Part shown: positions 1 through 10,986 of the stretch, piece by piece
Layout: each line of letters opens with the position of its first letter
Position numbering within the stretch: position 1 is the stretch's first letter
Source: Mastigamoeba balamuthi
Taxonomy: Eukaryota; Evosea; Mastigamoebida; Mastigamoebidae
DNA length: 64,000 nucleotides
Assembly: GCA_902651635.1 (NCBI GenBank)
Contig: CACRSC010000079.1
Span: forward strand, 83,470-147,469
Direction of reading: 5' to 3'
Program-made: the position numbers and the translations under genes
The notes under the pieces: generated by a model
What the model was told of the DNA's origin: nothing
The model's database searches: none
The model's input: the letters and a program-made list of their open reading frames with translations, nothing else

Positions 1-49
1 CCTCCCCCGCCTGCACTGCATCGCACTCACTTGGGGTTTCTGCGAGCAG

Positions 50-3000
50 GCAACTACTGCCCCTGTAAAGACGCAGGCGCCCGCAGCGCCCGCAGCGCCC
101 GTCGTCGACGAGGCCGCGGCGGCTGCGGCGCAGATGGACACAATACTCGAGAAGGTCGTCGCCGCGGAGAAGGTCTACGCGACCTTCACGCAGGAGCAGG
201 TCGACAAGATCTTCGAGGCCGTCGCCATGGCTGCGTGAGTCCCCCTCTCCCTGCTCCCTCCCGCAATGGTCTGCATGGAGAGGGAAAGGCGATGGAGACA
301 GTGCTGTGTGCCCTCTCGCATCGCAACCAGCAGACTAGAACAGAACAAACTGACTTTGTGCGGTGCTCGCGGGCCTTGGCGTCGTCGCGCAGCTGCATGC
401 AGAGGATCCCGCTCGCGAAGATGGCGGTCGAGGACACGGGCATGGGCGTGATGGAGGACAAGGTTCGTTTGCCGCTGGTCTCTCGCCCTCGTCTCGTTTT
501 CTCTGCAGCGAGCGCTTTTCGTTCCAGCACATTTCCCGGACAACTGATTGATTTCGCGCGATATCAACTGGAAATGAGCCGTTAATATTCGTACCCCGCG
601 CGCCCTAACAAACACACGACGGCGCCGATGCCGCGGCCCGCGCGCAGGTCATCAAGAACCAGTTCGCCTCGGAGTTCATCTACAACAAGTACAGGTTCGA
701 GCGCACGTGCGGCCTGGTCAAGTCGGACCCCGCCAACGGATTCAGCCAGTACGCCGAGCCCCTCGGCGTCATCGCGGGCATCATCCCGACGACCAACCCG
801 ACGTCGACGGTCATCTTCAAGTCGCTGATAGCGCTCAAGACGCGCAACGCGATCGTCTTCTCGCCGCACCCGAGGGCCAAGCGCAGCACGATCGCGGCTG
901 CCAAGATCTGCCTCGAGGCTGCGGTCAAGGCCGGGGCGCCCGAGAACATCATCGCGTGGATCGAGAACCCCTCGATCGCGCTGAGCGCCGCGCTTATGAG
1001 CCACCGCCTGGTGAACCTGATCCTGGCGACGGGCGGGCCCGGCATGGTCAAGGCCGCGTACAAGAGCGGGAACCCCGCCATCGGCGTGGGGCCCGGCAAC
1101 TGCCCGGCGCTGATCGACGAGACGGCGGACATCAAGATGGCCGTGGCGTCGATCATCATGTCCAAGACGTTCGACAACGGCATGATCTGCGCGTCAGAGC
1201 AGACGGTCATCGTGCACGACAAGGTCTACGAGGAGGTCAAGCGCGAGTTCCAGACGCGCGGCTGCCACTTTGTGACGCCGTCGGAGAAGGCCGAGCTCGA
1301 CAAGATGATCCTCATCAACGGCCTGCCCAACGCCAAGATCGTGGGCCAGAAGGCCGCGACGGTCATCGAGCTGGCGGGGCTCAAGGACAAGATCCCCTCG
1401 GACACGCCCGTGCTGCTGGCCGAGATCAGCGAGGTCGGCAAGCAGGAGCCCTGGTCGCTCGAGAAGCTCTGCCCGACGCTGGGCATGTTCCGCGTGCCGT
1501 CGTTCGAGGCCGGCGTCGACCTGGCGCTGCGCTGCGTGCAGTTCGGCCGCGGGCACACGAGCAGCCTCTTCACGCACCCGCAGAACGCGGACCGCATACA
1601 CTACCTGAGTGCACGGATGCCCTGCAGCCGCATCGTCTGCAACTGCCCATCGGCGCACGGCGGCATCGGCGACATCTACAACTTCGTGATGGCGCCGGCG
1701 CTGACGCTGGGCTGCGGCAGCTGGGGCAGCAACAGCGTCTCGGAGAACATCGGGCCCAAGCACCTGCTCAACTTCAAGAGCGTCGCCGAGCGCCGCGAGA
1801 ACATGCTCTGGATGCAGCTGCCCCCGCGCGTCTACTTCAAGTTCGGCTGCCTCAACACGGCGCTGGTCAGCGAGCTGCGCAACAGGAAGCGCGCCCTCGT
1901 CGTCACCGACGTGCCGCTGTTCAACCTCGGCTACGCCAAGCGCGTCACGGACCCGCTGCAGGCCGTCGGCGTGCTCTGCGAGACGTTCTACGACGTGGAG
2001 CCCGACCCGAGCTTCGACACGGTGCGCAAGGGCCTCGAGCGCATCAGGCTGTTCAAGCCCGACGTGATCATCGGCCTCGGCGGCGGCTCGGCCATGGACG
2101 CGGCCAAGATGATGTGGCTCTTCTACGAGTTCCCCGAGTACGAGCACAAGATCGAGTTCCTCTGCGCGCGCTTCATGGACATCCGCAAGCGCATCTTCTC
2201 GCTGCCCAAGCCGCAGGCCAAGAAGTGCCAGCTGGTCTGCGTGCCGACGACCTCGGGCACAGGCTCCGAGGTCACGCCGTTCTCGGTCATCACCAACAAG
2301 CAGGAGGGCATCAAGTACCCCGTCACCGACTACGTGCTGGTCCCCGACATCGCCATCGCCGACCCCGAGCTGACGCTCTCGGTCCCGCGCGGCCTCGTGG
2401 CCTCGTGCGGCCTCGACGTGCTGACGCACGCGCTCGAGGCGTTCACGAGCACCTTCTCGACGCCGTTCACGGCCGGGTACTGCCTGCAGGCGACGGACAT
2501 GATCTTCAAGTACCTCGAGCGCAGCTACGTCAACGGCGGCAAGGACCAGGAGGCCCGCGAGGCCGTGCACTACGCGGCGACGCTCGCGGGCATCGCCTTT
2601 GCCAACTCGTTCCTGGGCCTCTCGCACAGCTGCGCGCACAAGCTGGGCAGCTCGTTCCACATCCCGCACGGCACGGCCAACGCCCTCGTGCTGCCCTACG
2701 TCATCTACTACAACAGCACCGACGCGCCCAGCAAGTTCGTGCCGTTCCCGCAGTACCGCTACCCGCAGGCCAAGGAGCGCTACGCCCAGATCGCGCACAT
2801 GCTGCACCTGGGAGAGGGCCTCGACGACAACGGCAAGGTCATGGCGCTGATCGACGCCATCGAGGAGCTCAAGATCAAGGTCAACCTGCCGCTCTCGATC
2901 CAGCAGTACGGCGTCCCCGAGTCGGACTTCCTGGCCAAGGTCGACGAGGTCTCGCTGCTGGCGTTTGACGACCAGTGCACGGGCACCAACCCCAGGTACC

Positions 3001-3131
3001 CGCTCGTCTCGGAGATCAAGGGCGTGCTGCTCGACGCCTACTACGGCACGCTCTCGCCCAAGAACCCCCAGCGCATGCAGGGCCTCCACATCCGCAGGGA
3101 GCTCTCCAAGCTCGTCCCGGCGCAGCATTGA
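50..3131 (+). CDS. adhE: Bifunctional aldehyde/alcohol dehydrogenase AdhE (5' partial)
   Basis: Converts acetyl-CoA to acetaldehyde and then ethanol, reoxidising two NADH; the key ethanol-forming enzyme of anaerobic protists and bacteria. Exons: about 50-234, 393-462, 648-3131 (phases agree; about 912 codons, close to the roughly 890 of bacterial AdhE). The N-terminal half is a CoA-acylating aldehyde dehydrogenase with the nucleophile Cys in FDNGMICASEQ (codon at 1188). The C-terminal half is an iron-dependent alcohol dehydrogenase with GGGSAMDAAK, TSGTGSEVTPF and the metal-ligand segments GLDVLTHALEA and HSCAHKLGSSFHIPHG. The frame stays open to base 1 through an Ala/Pro-rich stretch, with a possible splice acceptor at 47-49. 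The true start is therefore probably outside the window; Met at 134 is the only in-frame ATG near the family N-terminus (followed by VYATFTQEQVDKIF). Family assignment is certain; only the 5' end is open. Confidence 0.95.
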
Positions 3132-3638
3132 AAGACGCGCTTGACCGGCTCGTTTCACATGCTTTCGATCAGGCTCCCACCCCGCCAATGAAGGATTATC
3201 TCATAATAAGATCAACTCGTATGTCCATTCATCAGCAAACATGCTGCCATCCGCCTCTCGCACGTTTCGAGGGGGGTGGTGCGATGAAGCATGGTTCCGT
3301 GCTCCATTGGAAAAACCGCAAAGGGCCCAGCTATCAGCCTTGTCTGTCCTGCTTGGATAACAACCGGGATGCAAACGATGCCGCTTGAGACAACACCAAT
3401 GTAACAGAGACCCGTGAGCCGGTTACAGCCCGCCCTCGTGGCCTGAAATATCAGCAGTTCAGATTTGTGGAAGTGGAGATTTCCTCAGCATTGCCGATTC
3501 TGCCAGCACACTCCCTTTATCGCCTTCGAAGAGAGCGATCTCGGAAGAGGACCTCTCTCTCGTCCTCCCCACCTCGCCGCCAGCCAGTATTGCCACTCCA
3601 CCCGGGATACAGGGTTTCCAAAGACCCGAAAGGACTCG
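3132..3638. other. Intergenic, adhE to ABCA
   Basis: No coding sequence recognised. It must hold the 3' end of adhE and the promoter and 5' UTR of the ABC transporter gene. Short ORFs here lack family similarity. Confidence 0.5.
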
Positions 3639-6600
3639 ATGAGCCAGGAACCGATGATTGAGGCCCCTGCGGCTGCCAGCTCGGCAACGAGCTCGAAGAG
3701 CGTCTCTGCGCGAGAGGAGTCGCAGGACGAGCAGCTGCCATTCCCGCGCACATACCCGTTCGGCTACCAGTTCAAAGCCCTCGTGCGCAGCTCTCTTTTT
3801 TCTGCGACACGTGTGTGCCCCTTTGCCAAAAATAGAGGCGAAAAAGCCAGATCTCTCTCCTTTTGTCCGCCACCTCTGAGCCAGGATACGATCTGTGCCC
3901 GTGTCTCTCCGCCGTGGCAACAGCTCGCCCTTCTTTTCTGACGGGAGGGTTTGCGTCAGTTTTTTTTTCTACACGCATCTCACAACCGAGAACACCCGCA
4001 ACGCAGTTCTTGAAGAACGTGTCGCTGCAGAAGAGGCAGAAGGGCACCAACGCGTGCCAGGTCATCACGCCTGTGGCCATCATCCTGGTGACAGGCGTCC
4101 TTCACGTGCTGATCACGAACCTCGTCAGCAACATCGTCAGCGACAGGCGCAGCTACGACTCCGTCCCCGTCAACGTGACGTCCAACCAGACCGTCTGGGA
4201 TACCCCCACGTCCGAGCTGTGGCTCAGCGACGAGACGGGAGGCGCCGCGGGCCTCGGAGTCCTCAGAGCGGACTGCAAGCGAGGGTCCGGCCTGCTGGGC
4301 AGGGTGCCACAGGACCCGCTGTCCCCCAAGGCTCAGGAGCTCGCCGGAGGGGCAAAGTGCGCCCCCTGGTCTGCCAACGTGAGCGCAGAGGAGGCCCGGC
4401 AGGCCATCGTCGAGGAGAAGAAGTTCCGGCAGTCGATGCTCTGGGCAGAGTGGCGCAACTTCAAGGGCACAGTGAAACACAGCTTTCCCCTCGCAGGTGG
4501 GCATCGAGGCGCTCTTTCATCGATTCTATCGATTACAGTCGCTTGTCTCACGTGCTACACACTCGCCCATCGGCGCAGTCATCAGAGCGACGAGGGGCAG
4601 TGCCGGGAGAGTCGTCCTGGACCTGGCTCTCGAAGAGCAGGCCGGGGTACAGGGGAGGTCCGACACCACCATCGTGCTGGGCTCGATACCGCGGTCAGGC
4701 CTCCGTGTGTCGCTCCTCAACTCATTCCGTGAGCCTCGAAATTCAAGCGACCGCCCACTGACCACTCGCCCGGCCGCAGTGGAGGCGTCGGGGTGGCCCG
4801 TGTACCTCGCGCTGAGCGTCAGAGAGATGCCGGTCGAAACTGAGACGCTGCCCTACGACTTTGGGTCGTACATCTTCGCCTACCTGACGCCCTTTGCGCT
4901 GTCGTTCCTTGTGCCTGTGTACGTGTACACCATCGTCCACGAGAAGCAGCAGCGCCTCCGCGAGATGATGAAGATGGTTCGCCCGGGCGGGAGTCCGCTC
5001 CGATGGCGAGGATCTCACTGACTCGTGCGCGGGGCCTCCCAGATGGGCCTGAGGATGCGCATGTACTGGGCAATCAACTTCGTCTACGACTGCGTTCTCT
5101 ACCTGGTGGTCATTGTGCTCTACGTGGCCATCGGTCTCGCGTTCCGCTTGAGGGTGTTCACGCAGACCGCAGGCTTCATCCAGTTCCTGCTCTACGCTGG
5201 CTGGGGCCTCAGCCAGATCAGCTTCGCATTCCTTCTCTCAACCTTCTTCAGCAAGTCTAGGAACGCCACGGGTCCGTGCCACCCCCCGCGGTTCTTCGGA
5301 TCGTGGCCTGACTCTGCGTTGGGGGTACGACTGTAGTCGGGTCGTACATGGTGGTCATCTTCTCGATCCTGATCTCGTTCATCTGGAACCAGGCCGCGTG
5401 GTCCGTGGAGGACGGCAAGCAGAGCTTCTGGCTCGTGCTGCTCTACCCGCCGTGGGCCGCCTACCGCGCGTGGTCGGTTGTCGGGATCAATTGCGGGCTG
5501 CTGCAGTGCCCCTCGACGCTGAGTGCTGAACTTAAAACGATCGTCAGCGTTCTGTGGGTCAGCGTCCCTGTCATGCTCGTGCTGGCGCTGTACCTCGACC
5601 AGGTGCTGCCCTCTGAGTGGGGCGTCAGGCGCCACCCCCTCTTCTTCCTCTCGCCCCTACGCAGACTCGGCCCCAAGTCCGTCGTGGACCCCCTCAAGGT
5701 AACCGTCGGTCCCCGGGACGAGGCTGGCGAGGGCGAGAGCGCCGAGGTTCCGGCAGGGCAGGATGCCGACCCCGACGTCCAGGAGGAGGCGCGAGTTGTG
5801 CAGGCTCTGCTCCGGAGCCCCAACATGAGCGAGGAGGCGCCCGTCGTTGTGGACGGCGTGCGGAAGGTCTACGGCAGCGGCAAGGAGAGGAAGGTGGCGC
5901 TCTCCGGGGTCTCGCTGCGTGTGCAGAGGAACGAGTGCCTGGGGCTGCTGGGCCCCAACGGCGCTGGCAAGACGACGCTGATCTCCGTTCTCACGGGGCT
6001 GTTCCCCGCGACGGGCGGCAGGGCTGCCATCGCGGGCTTCGATGTAGCGGACAACCTGGACGAGATCCACAAGGTCCTCGGCGTATGCCCGCAGTTCGAC
6101 ACGCTCTGGCCCGAGCTGACGCGTGAGCAGCGCCCCCAGGCCCACCCGGCTCACTCGACCCCATTCGCCCATGCAGCGCTGGAGACGATGCTGTTCTACG
6201 CCCGCATGAGGGGTATCGCTGGGTCCCACGCGGCAGAGGCCGCCAGGAGCATCCTGACGTCTGTGGGGCTCGGCGACGCGGTGGACAGGCAGGTGATGGC
6301 GCTCAGCGGGGGGATGCGGCGGAGGCTGTCGATCGCCGTCTCGCTGGTGGGAGAGCCCAGGGTGCTGTTCCTGGACGAGCCCACGACAGGCCTCGACGTG
6401 GTCACGCGCAGGGAGCTCTGGGACGTGCTGATGCGGGCGCAGGCGGGCAGGAGCACGGTGCTGACGACGCACAGCATGGAGGAGGCCGACGCGCTCTGCC
6501 AGCGGATCGCCATCGTGACTGGCGGGCGGCTCAAGGCCATCGGGACCAACGTGCACCTCAAGGACCGCTTTGGCGGCGGCTACAGCATCAAGCTGAGCTT

Positions 6601-6838
6601 CAAGCCCGAGAACGAGGGGCACGTGGACAGGTTCGTCGAGTCCGTGGCCCCGGGGGCCAGGGAGACGGACAGCCTCAAGGGCCTCAAGAGCTTCCGCGTC
6701 CCCGCTGGCGTCTCCGTCGCCGGCCTGCTGGGCCAGATGGTGACCGGGCAGAAGGAGGGCATCGTCACCAACTGGGGCCTTGCGCAAGCCACGCTCGAGG
6801 ATGTCTTCCTGGCCCTCGTCCGTGGCGCGGCACACTAG
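3639..6838 (+). CDS. Half-size ABCA-subfamily ABC transporter
   Basis: Predicted membrane lipid transporter of the ABCA subfamily, one TM domain plus one ATPase domain, as in Dictyostelium half-size ABCAs. Exons: 3639-3782, 4007-4471, 4497-4728, 4780-4976, 5043-5271, 5337-6122, 6177-6838 (904 aa). Order: one TM helix (ITPVAIILVTGVLHVLI), a large Cys/Gly-containing extracellular loop, then five TM segments including the KEMMKM-type ABCA turn (LREMMKM then MGLRMRMYWA). The nucleotide-binding domain has Walker A GPNGAGKTT, Q-loop CPQFDTLWPELT, signature LSGGMRRRLSIA, Walker B RVLFLDEPTTGLD and an H-loop at LTTHSMEEAD. The third exon begins after an unusually short inferred intron of 25 nt. Two other introns (51 and 54 nt) are multiples of three without stops, so retention would stay in frame. 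Family call is secure; substrate unknown. Confidence 0.9.
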
Positions 6839-7680
6839 ATGGCTTCTTCCCGTCGCAGATTGTCCGTTGTTGATTAGGTTGCGATGCGGGTGTAGCCAAC
6901 GGAGCTAATCGATCGGTCAGAAGCTCGCTTCAGGACCTTGCTTTGTGGACACAGCCACCGGCAATTCACAGTGCCAGCCTGAATTCGGTCCATTTGTAAC
7001 TGAATTATGTGTGGAGGATTTCAATTCAACCGTTGAAACGCGAGATGCACAGAAGGGTACAGTAATCACCAATCGTGGAATGCGATCACTGAGACGTGGA
7101 GGCGTGCGAGTGGCGCCCTCTGTTGCAGCATGCGTTCCACTCCCAGCATGTGTTCCACCCTCGATCACTCTGTGAAGTGCTTTATTTGAATACGCCCGTG
7201 TTAATAAAACACACAGTTCGACACCGCAGGCTTTGCCTGGGCCCCCGCGGAGGGTCCCAGAGCGCCTTGTAGGTGTAGTTCTGTGGGGTCGTGTCCGTTC
7301 GTTTTGAGTGTCAGCCGGAGCTGCCACCGTCGCGCCTCCAGTACTCCTCCCACCCCACCTGCAGCGGCAGGAAGGGGTGGGCAGGCGTCCTTCAGTGCTA
7401 CTGGGACCGTGCCTCTTGAGCTTCGCGGCTCCGAGAGCAGCCTCGTGGCCCCCGTGGTTGCGCACCCACGGGTTCCCCTGCCGCTGCCCCCATCACACCG
7501 CCAGCCAGCATACTCTTACCTGCGAGATTTTCTTTATTCCCTGCCTATTTCTGGGGGAAGACAAATTATGGGTCCGAGTTCACTTCGCTCCCTTCTGTTC
7601 TAGTGCTGTGCACGGGACCTCTGGAGGGTCCGTATGGAGGGTTGTAGGCGGGGGTGCGCAGACTCGAGGAGTCGTGGCGC
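6839..7680. other. Intergenic, ABCA to LCAT-like (convergent 3' ends)
   Basis: About 840 bp between two convergent genes. Lower GC than the flanking exons. I see no coding sequence, RNA gene or repeat that I can support. Confidence 0.5.
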
Positions 7681-9225
7681 TCAGTCGGTCAGGACGCCGT
7701 TGTACAGCGCGTCGATGAACTTGAGGTCCTTGACGAGGTTGACGTGCCCGACGCCCAGCCACTCGGAGAGCTCGAACTGCAGGTCGGGCCGCTGGCTCTT
7801 CCACTCGAGGCAGTGGCTCGCGCTGCGCGTGGTCACCGTGCCGTCGCCGTCCTCCCAGCCGCTGGGCCTCGGGATGCCGTCGAACGGCCTCTGCGCGTCG
7901 CTGAACGCGTACGACGTCGTCGTGTTGGCGCCCGTGACGACGACGCACAGCACGCGGACGCCCGGGTGCCGCGGCAGCTCGAAGTCGCCGCGGGCCCGGA
8001 TGGCGCGCAGCTGCTCGCGGCTGAGCTCTGCGCCGGCGTCGGTGAGCAGCTCGTCCAGCTGGCCGAGCGTGTACTCGCGCTTGGGCGTCCGCACGAGCAC
8101 GTGGCCCTCGCCCCCGAACTCCCGCTTGGGCAGCAGCAGGGGTATCGCCCCGATCGTCCTCGCCCAGCTCCGCATGACCTTCTGGTCCAGTAACTGCGCC
8201 CTCACGCGTGAGGCACATTTCGGCCCACAATCCATCAATTGAATTCGTAATTGAGGCAAAAAGCCCGGAGACGCACGGCGTGGCCCCAGAGCTCGTAGCC
8301 GTCGGCGAAGCCCGAGGCGAGCATGCCGGCGGCGAGGCTGGCGCCGTAGAAGGGCGTGGTGGCGGTGACGAGGGCCTTGACGTTGCGGTCCTTCCAGCGC
8401 TGGTCGCCGTGGCGCGACCACCAGCCGCTCATGACAAAGGCCCCGTAGCAGTGCGAGAACACCACGACGCGCTCGCCCGTGCGCTCGCGCAGGCCCTCGA
8501 TCAGGCCCTCGAGCGCCGCGAAGTAGCCCGTCTGCTCGAGGCCCGAGAGCGGCAGCCGCCAGTCGTACGGCGCGCCCACGATGTCGTAGTTGCGCCGGTA
8601 GCCGCGCTTCTCCAGCGCCTTGATAAACGTCTGCATGTACTCGGTCCCGAACACGCCCATGCCAAACCAGTCCCTGCATTCGGGTGCGGGTTGTTGGGGT
8701 TGCTGCCGGGTGAGAACGGAAAACCGAAAGAGAAGCGCGGGTGAAAAACGATACAAAAGGGGGAAAAGACGGGCTTTCGGGTTTTTAAAGGTCTTCAGAG
8801 GGCGAGACAACGTGCTTGTCGAGGTAGTCGAGGCCGTCAGTCGTCCCGAAGGCGATCGGGCGGATGTCGATCCCGGACACGTTGCGGTACGTGTCCGTCT
8901 TGGGGTCCCACTCGAGCTTCAGCCTGCCCAGCGTCTGCGCGGACCCGCGAACCGTGAAAACCGGCAGGTGGGAAATAAACGGAAAGAAGAGCCCAAGGAG
9001 CCGCCGACGTGGGCAGGCTGCGACGCGTGGCAGCGCCGGGCGTACCCAGTTGAGGTAGAGGGTGTCGTCGTGGATGTTGACCCAGTAGCGGTCCCACTTG
9101 GCCTTGGCGGCGTCCTTGCCCTCCATCGCGGCGCCCGAGAGGCCCGGGACGATGACCACCGGCGCCCTCCTGGCCTGCGCCGCGGCGCACGCGGCCACGG
9201 CGGCTATCAGCAGCGCAACTCGCAT
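7681..9225 (-). CDS. Secreted LCAT/lysosomal phospholipase-like acyltransferase
   Basis: Alpha/beta-hydrolase of the lecithin:cholesterol acyltransferase / PLA2G15 / PDAT family. Exons: 9225-9046, 8934-8812, 8702-8277, 8193-7681 (413 aa). It starts with an Ala/Leu signal peptide (MRVALLIAAVAACAAAQA) and the family start motif PVVIVPGLSG. Further family blocks are GAPYDWRLP, TTPFYGAS, GDGTV (catalytic Asp region) and VGHVNLV (catalytic His region). At the nucleophile elbow the family has HSMG or HSLG; here the sequence is SHCYGAF, so the nucleophile position is Cys (codon tgc on the minus strand near 8448). Either it works as a thiol hydrolase or it has changed activity. The third exon start was chosen at 8702 because it is the only acceptor that keeps phase. 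Family call strong; acyl donor and substrate unknown. Confidence 0.88.
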
Positions 9226-9573
9226 CCCCTCGCTGTGTGTCTAACGCGTCTCCGTCCCTGCCGCGAATAGTGCGCGGTTATGGCTGCGCCGGCGGGTGCG
9301 GGTTTTTAGATGGATAGAACAGAAATTAAAATAAAATACAGCGGACGGGACGGTTCTTCTGCACCGGTGGAAAGGTGGCGTCATTAAGAGAGCATTTCCC
9401 CGTGACGCGAAAAATGAGCGCCAGCCCCCGTGGAAAAGCGGGGGACATACGTGTCGCTTGGGGGGTGCGCCACGCCACGTCCCCGGGGGAAAAGGCGAGC
9501 AGCCGACGCGCTATCGGGGATAACAGTAAAGAACGTAAGGGAGAGAGCTGGCGTTTGTTGTCTGCTGTGCGCT
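9226..9573. other. Intergenic, between two minus-strand genes
   Basis: Promoter of the LCAT-like gene and 3' region of the upstream ARM-repeat gene. Nothing else recognised. Confidence 0.4.
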
Positions 9574-10857
9574 TCACGCGTCGTTCCACTGGAGGGTGAC
9601 GTGGCCCGTGGGCAGGCGCACGGGGTCCGTCGAGGCGAAGCGGGCCAGGCGCGATGCCCACTGCGGCGAGGCGGACCTCAGGGCAGCGCTGGAGCCCAGG
9701 GCCCTCGCGGCCGCGACCCTCGCCCCGAGCATCGGCGCGTCGCCCAGCGCACCGACGGCGTCCGTGAGCCTCTCGAGCGCCCCGGCCTCGCCCAGCACCG
9801 CCCGGACCCCCTCCTCGCGCGCTGCGACCGACGCCAGGAGCCCCAGCGCGGCGACCTCGACGTCGTGCGGCGCCGACCCCGCGCAGGCGCGGGCGCAGGC
9901 GGCGGCGACGCCCGCGAGGCGCTGGCCGACGAGCGCCGGGGGGTCGCGCCACGCGCAGAGGTCCGCGAGCGCCTCGAGCGCCGCCACGCGCGCCTGCGCC
10001 GCCGCCGACGCCGACTCGGCGCTGTCGCACATCTCCGCGAGCGCCTGCGGGGCGTCGGCGGCGAGGCGCTCGCGGCCCGCGGTCCACTTGGCGGCCTGCG
10101 CGAGCGCCAGCGCCCCGTCGGCGTCAGACGGGCCCCAGTGCTCCCCGGCGGCGGCCGCGACGAGGCCGAGCCGCAGCGCGACGCCCAGCGACGGCTCCCC
10201 GCGCGACGCCAGCGCGGCCAGCGCCCGCAGCGCCGCGCGGCTCTCCAGCGCCGCCGCCGCCAGCGCGCGCAGGGCCCCCGTCCGCTCGGCGGCGGCCGCG
10301 GCCGCGGCGCCGGCGTCGGTGCCGAACAGCTCCGCGAGCTCCTCGGCGGCCGCGCGCGCGGTGGCGGCGTCGGCGCTGCCCGAGAGCTCTGCGGCGCGGC
10401 CGACGGCCCACGCGGGCGGCGGGCGCAGCGCCAGCGCCACCGCGAGGGCGCGCAGCGCGGCGACGCTCTCGGCGCGGCCCGCGCGCCCCGCGGCGGCGCG
10501 GAGCTCGGCGTCGGCGTCGGGCAGCGCCGCCAGGGCGCCCGAGGGGCCGCAGGGGGCGCAGAGGAGGTCGGCGGCGCGCTGGGAGACGGCGGGGGAGGGG
10601 TCCGCGAGGGCGCGGGCGGCGGGCAGCGCGAAGGAGGGGCGCGGGGACAGCGACATGAGGCCGAGCGCCAGGCAGCGGACGGCGGGGCGCGCGTCGGCGA
10701 GGGCCGAGAGCGCGAGGTCGGCGGCCGCGGGCGACGCGAGGAACGGCGCGCCGAGGCGGGCGACGTGGCGGCGCAGGTCGGCGCAGGCGTCGTCGAGGTC
10801 GGTGCCCTCCTCGGCGGCGGACAGCGCGGCGATCAGCGTCTGCAGCTGCTGGTCCAT
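9574..10857 (-). CDS. Ala-rich ARM/HEAT-type helical repeat protein, possibly PSMD5-like
   Basis: Intronless 427 aa protein, strikingly rich in alanine and leucine, built of repeated helical pairs typical of armadillo/HEAT folds (for example ALADARPAVRCLALGLMSL and LGLLASVAAREEGVRAVL). The length, the acidic helical N-terminus and the segment LASVAAREEGVRAVLGEAG are loosely reminiscent of the proteasome assembly chaperone PSMD5/S5b, and Hsp70 exchange factors of the HspBP1/Fes1 type are another possibility. I cannot separate these by eye. It starts 129 bp from the divergent FAM221-type gene, so the two may share a promoter. The coding frame itself is convincing because it is long, starts with ATG and has GC-rich third positions throughout. 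Confidence 0.6.
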   Translation of the reverse strand: MDQQLQTLIAALSAAEEGTDLDDACADLRRHVARLGAPFLASPAAADLALSALADARPAVRCLALGLMSLSPRPSFALPAARALADPSPAVSQRAADLLCAPCGPSGALAALPDADAELRAAAGRAGRAESVAALRALAVALALRPPPAWAVGRAAELSGSADAATARAAAEELAELFGTDAGAAAAAAAERTGALRALAAAALESRAALRALAALASRGEPSLGVALRLGLVAAAAGEHWGPSDADGALALAQAAKWTAGRERLAADAPQALAEMCDSAESASAAAQARVAALEALADLCAWRDPPALVGQRLAGVAAACARACAGSAPHDVEVAALGLLASVAAREEGVRAVLGEAGALERLTDAVGALGDAPMLGARVAAARALGSSAALRSASPQWASRLARFASTDPVRLPTGHVTLQWNDA

Positions 10858-10986
10858 CGTGGTTTTCGTCGTGAAACGCGCTCGCAGTGCGTGTGTCGTA
10901 CCAAATTGTTGGCAAGATCTGCGGATCTTAGGGATGTGAATCAGAAAAATCTATTAATAACGCCTCTTTATTGCGATCGATCATAC
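10858..10986. promoter_or_regulatory. Short bidirectional intergenic region
   Basis: Only 129 bp separate the start codons of the ARM-repeat gene (-) and the FAM221-type gene (+), so both promoters and both 5' UTRs must lie here. An AT-rich patch around 10948-10966 contrasts with the flanking coding DNA. No known element recognised. Confidence 0.5.

Noticed and set aside
707-3188. Long ORFs in the other frames of adhE (plus 707-2968, minus 1194-3188)
   Set aside because: High GC at third positions removes stops from the shadow frames; these translate to Arg/Ala/Gly-rich sequence without domains.
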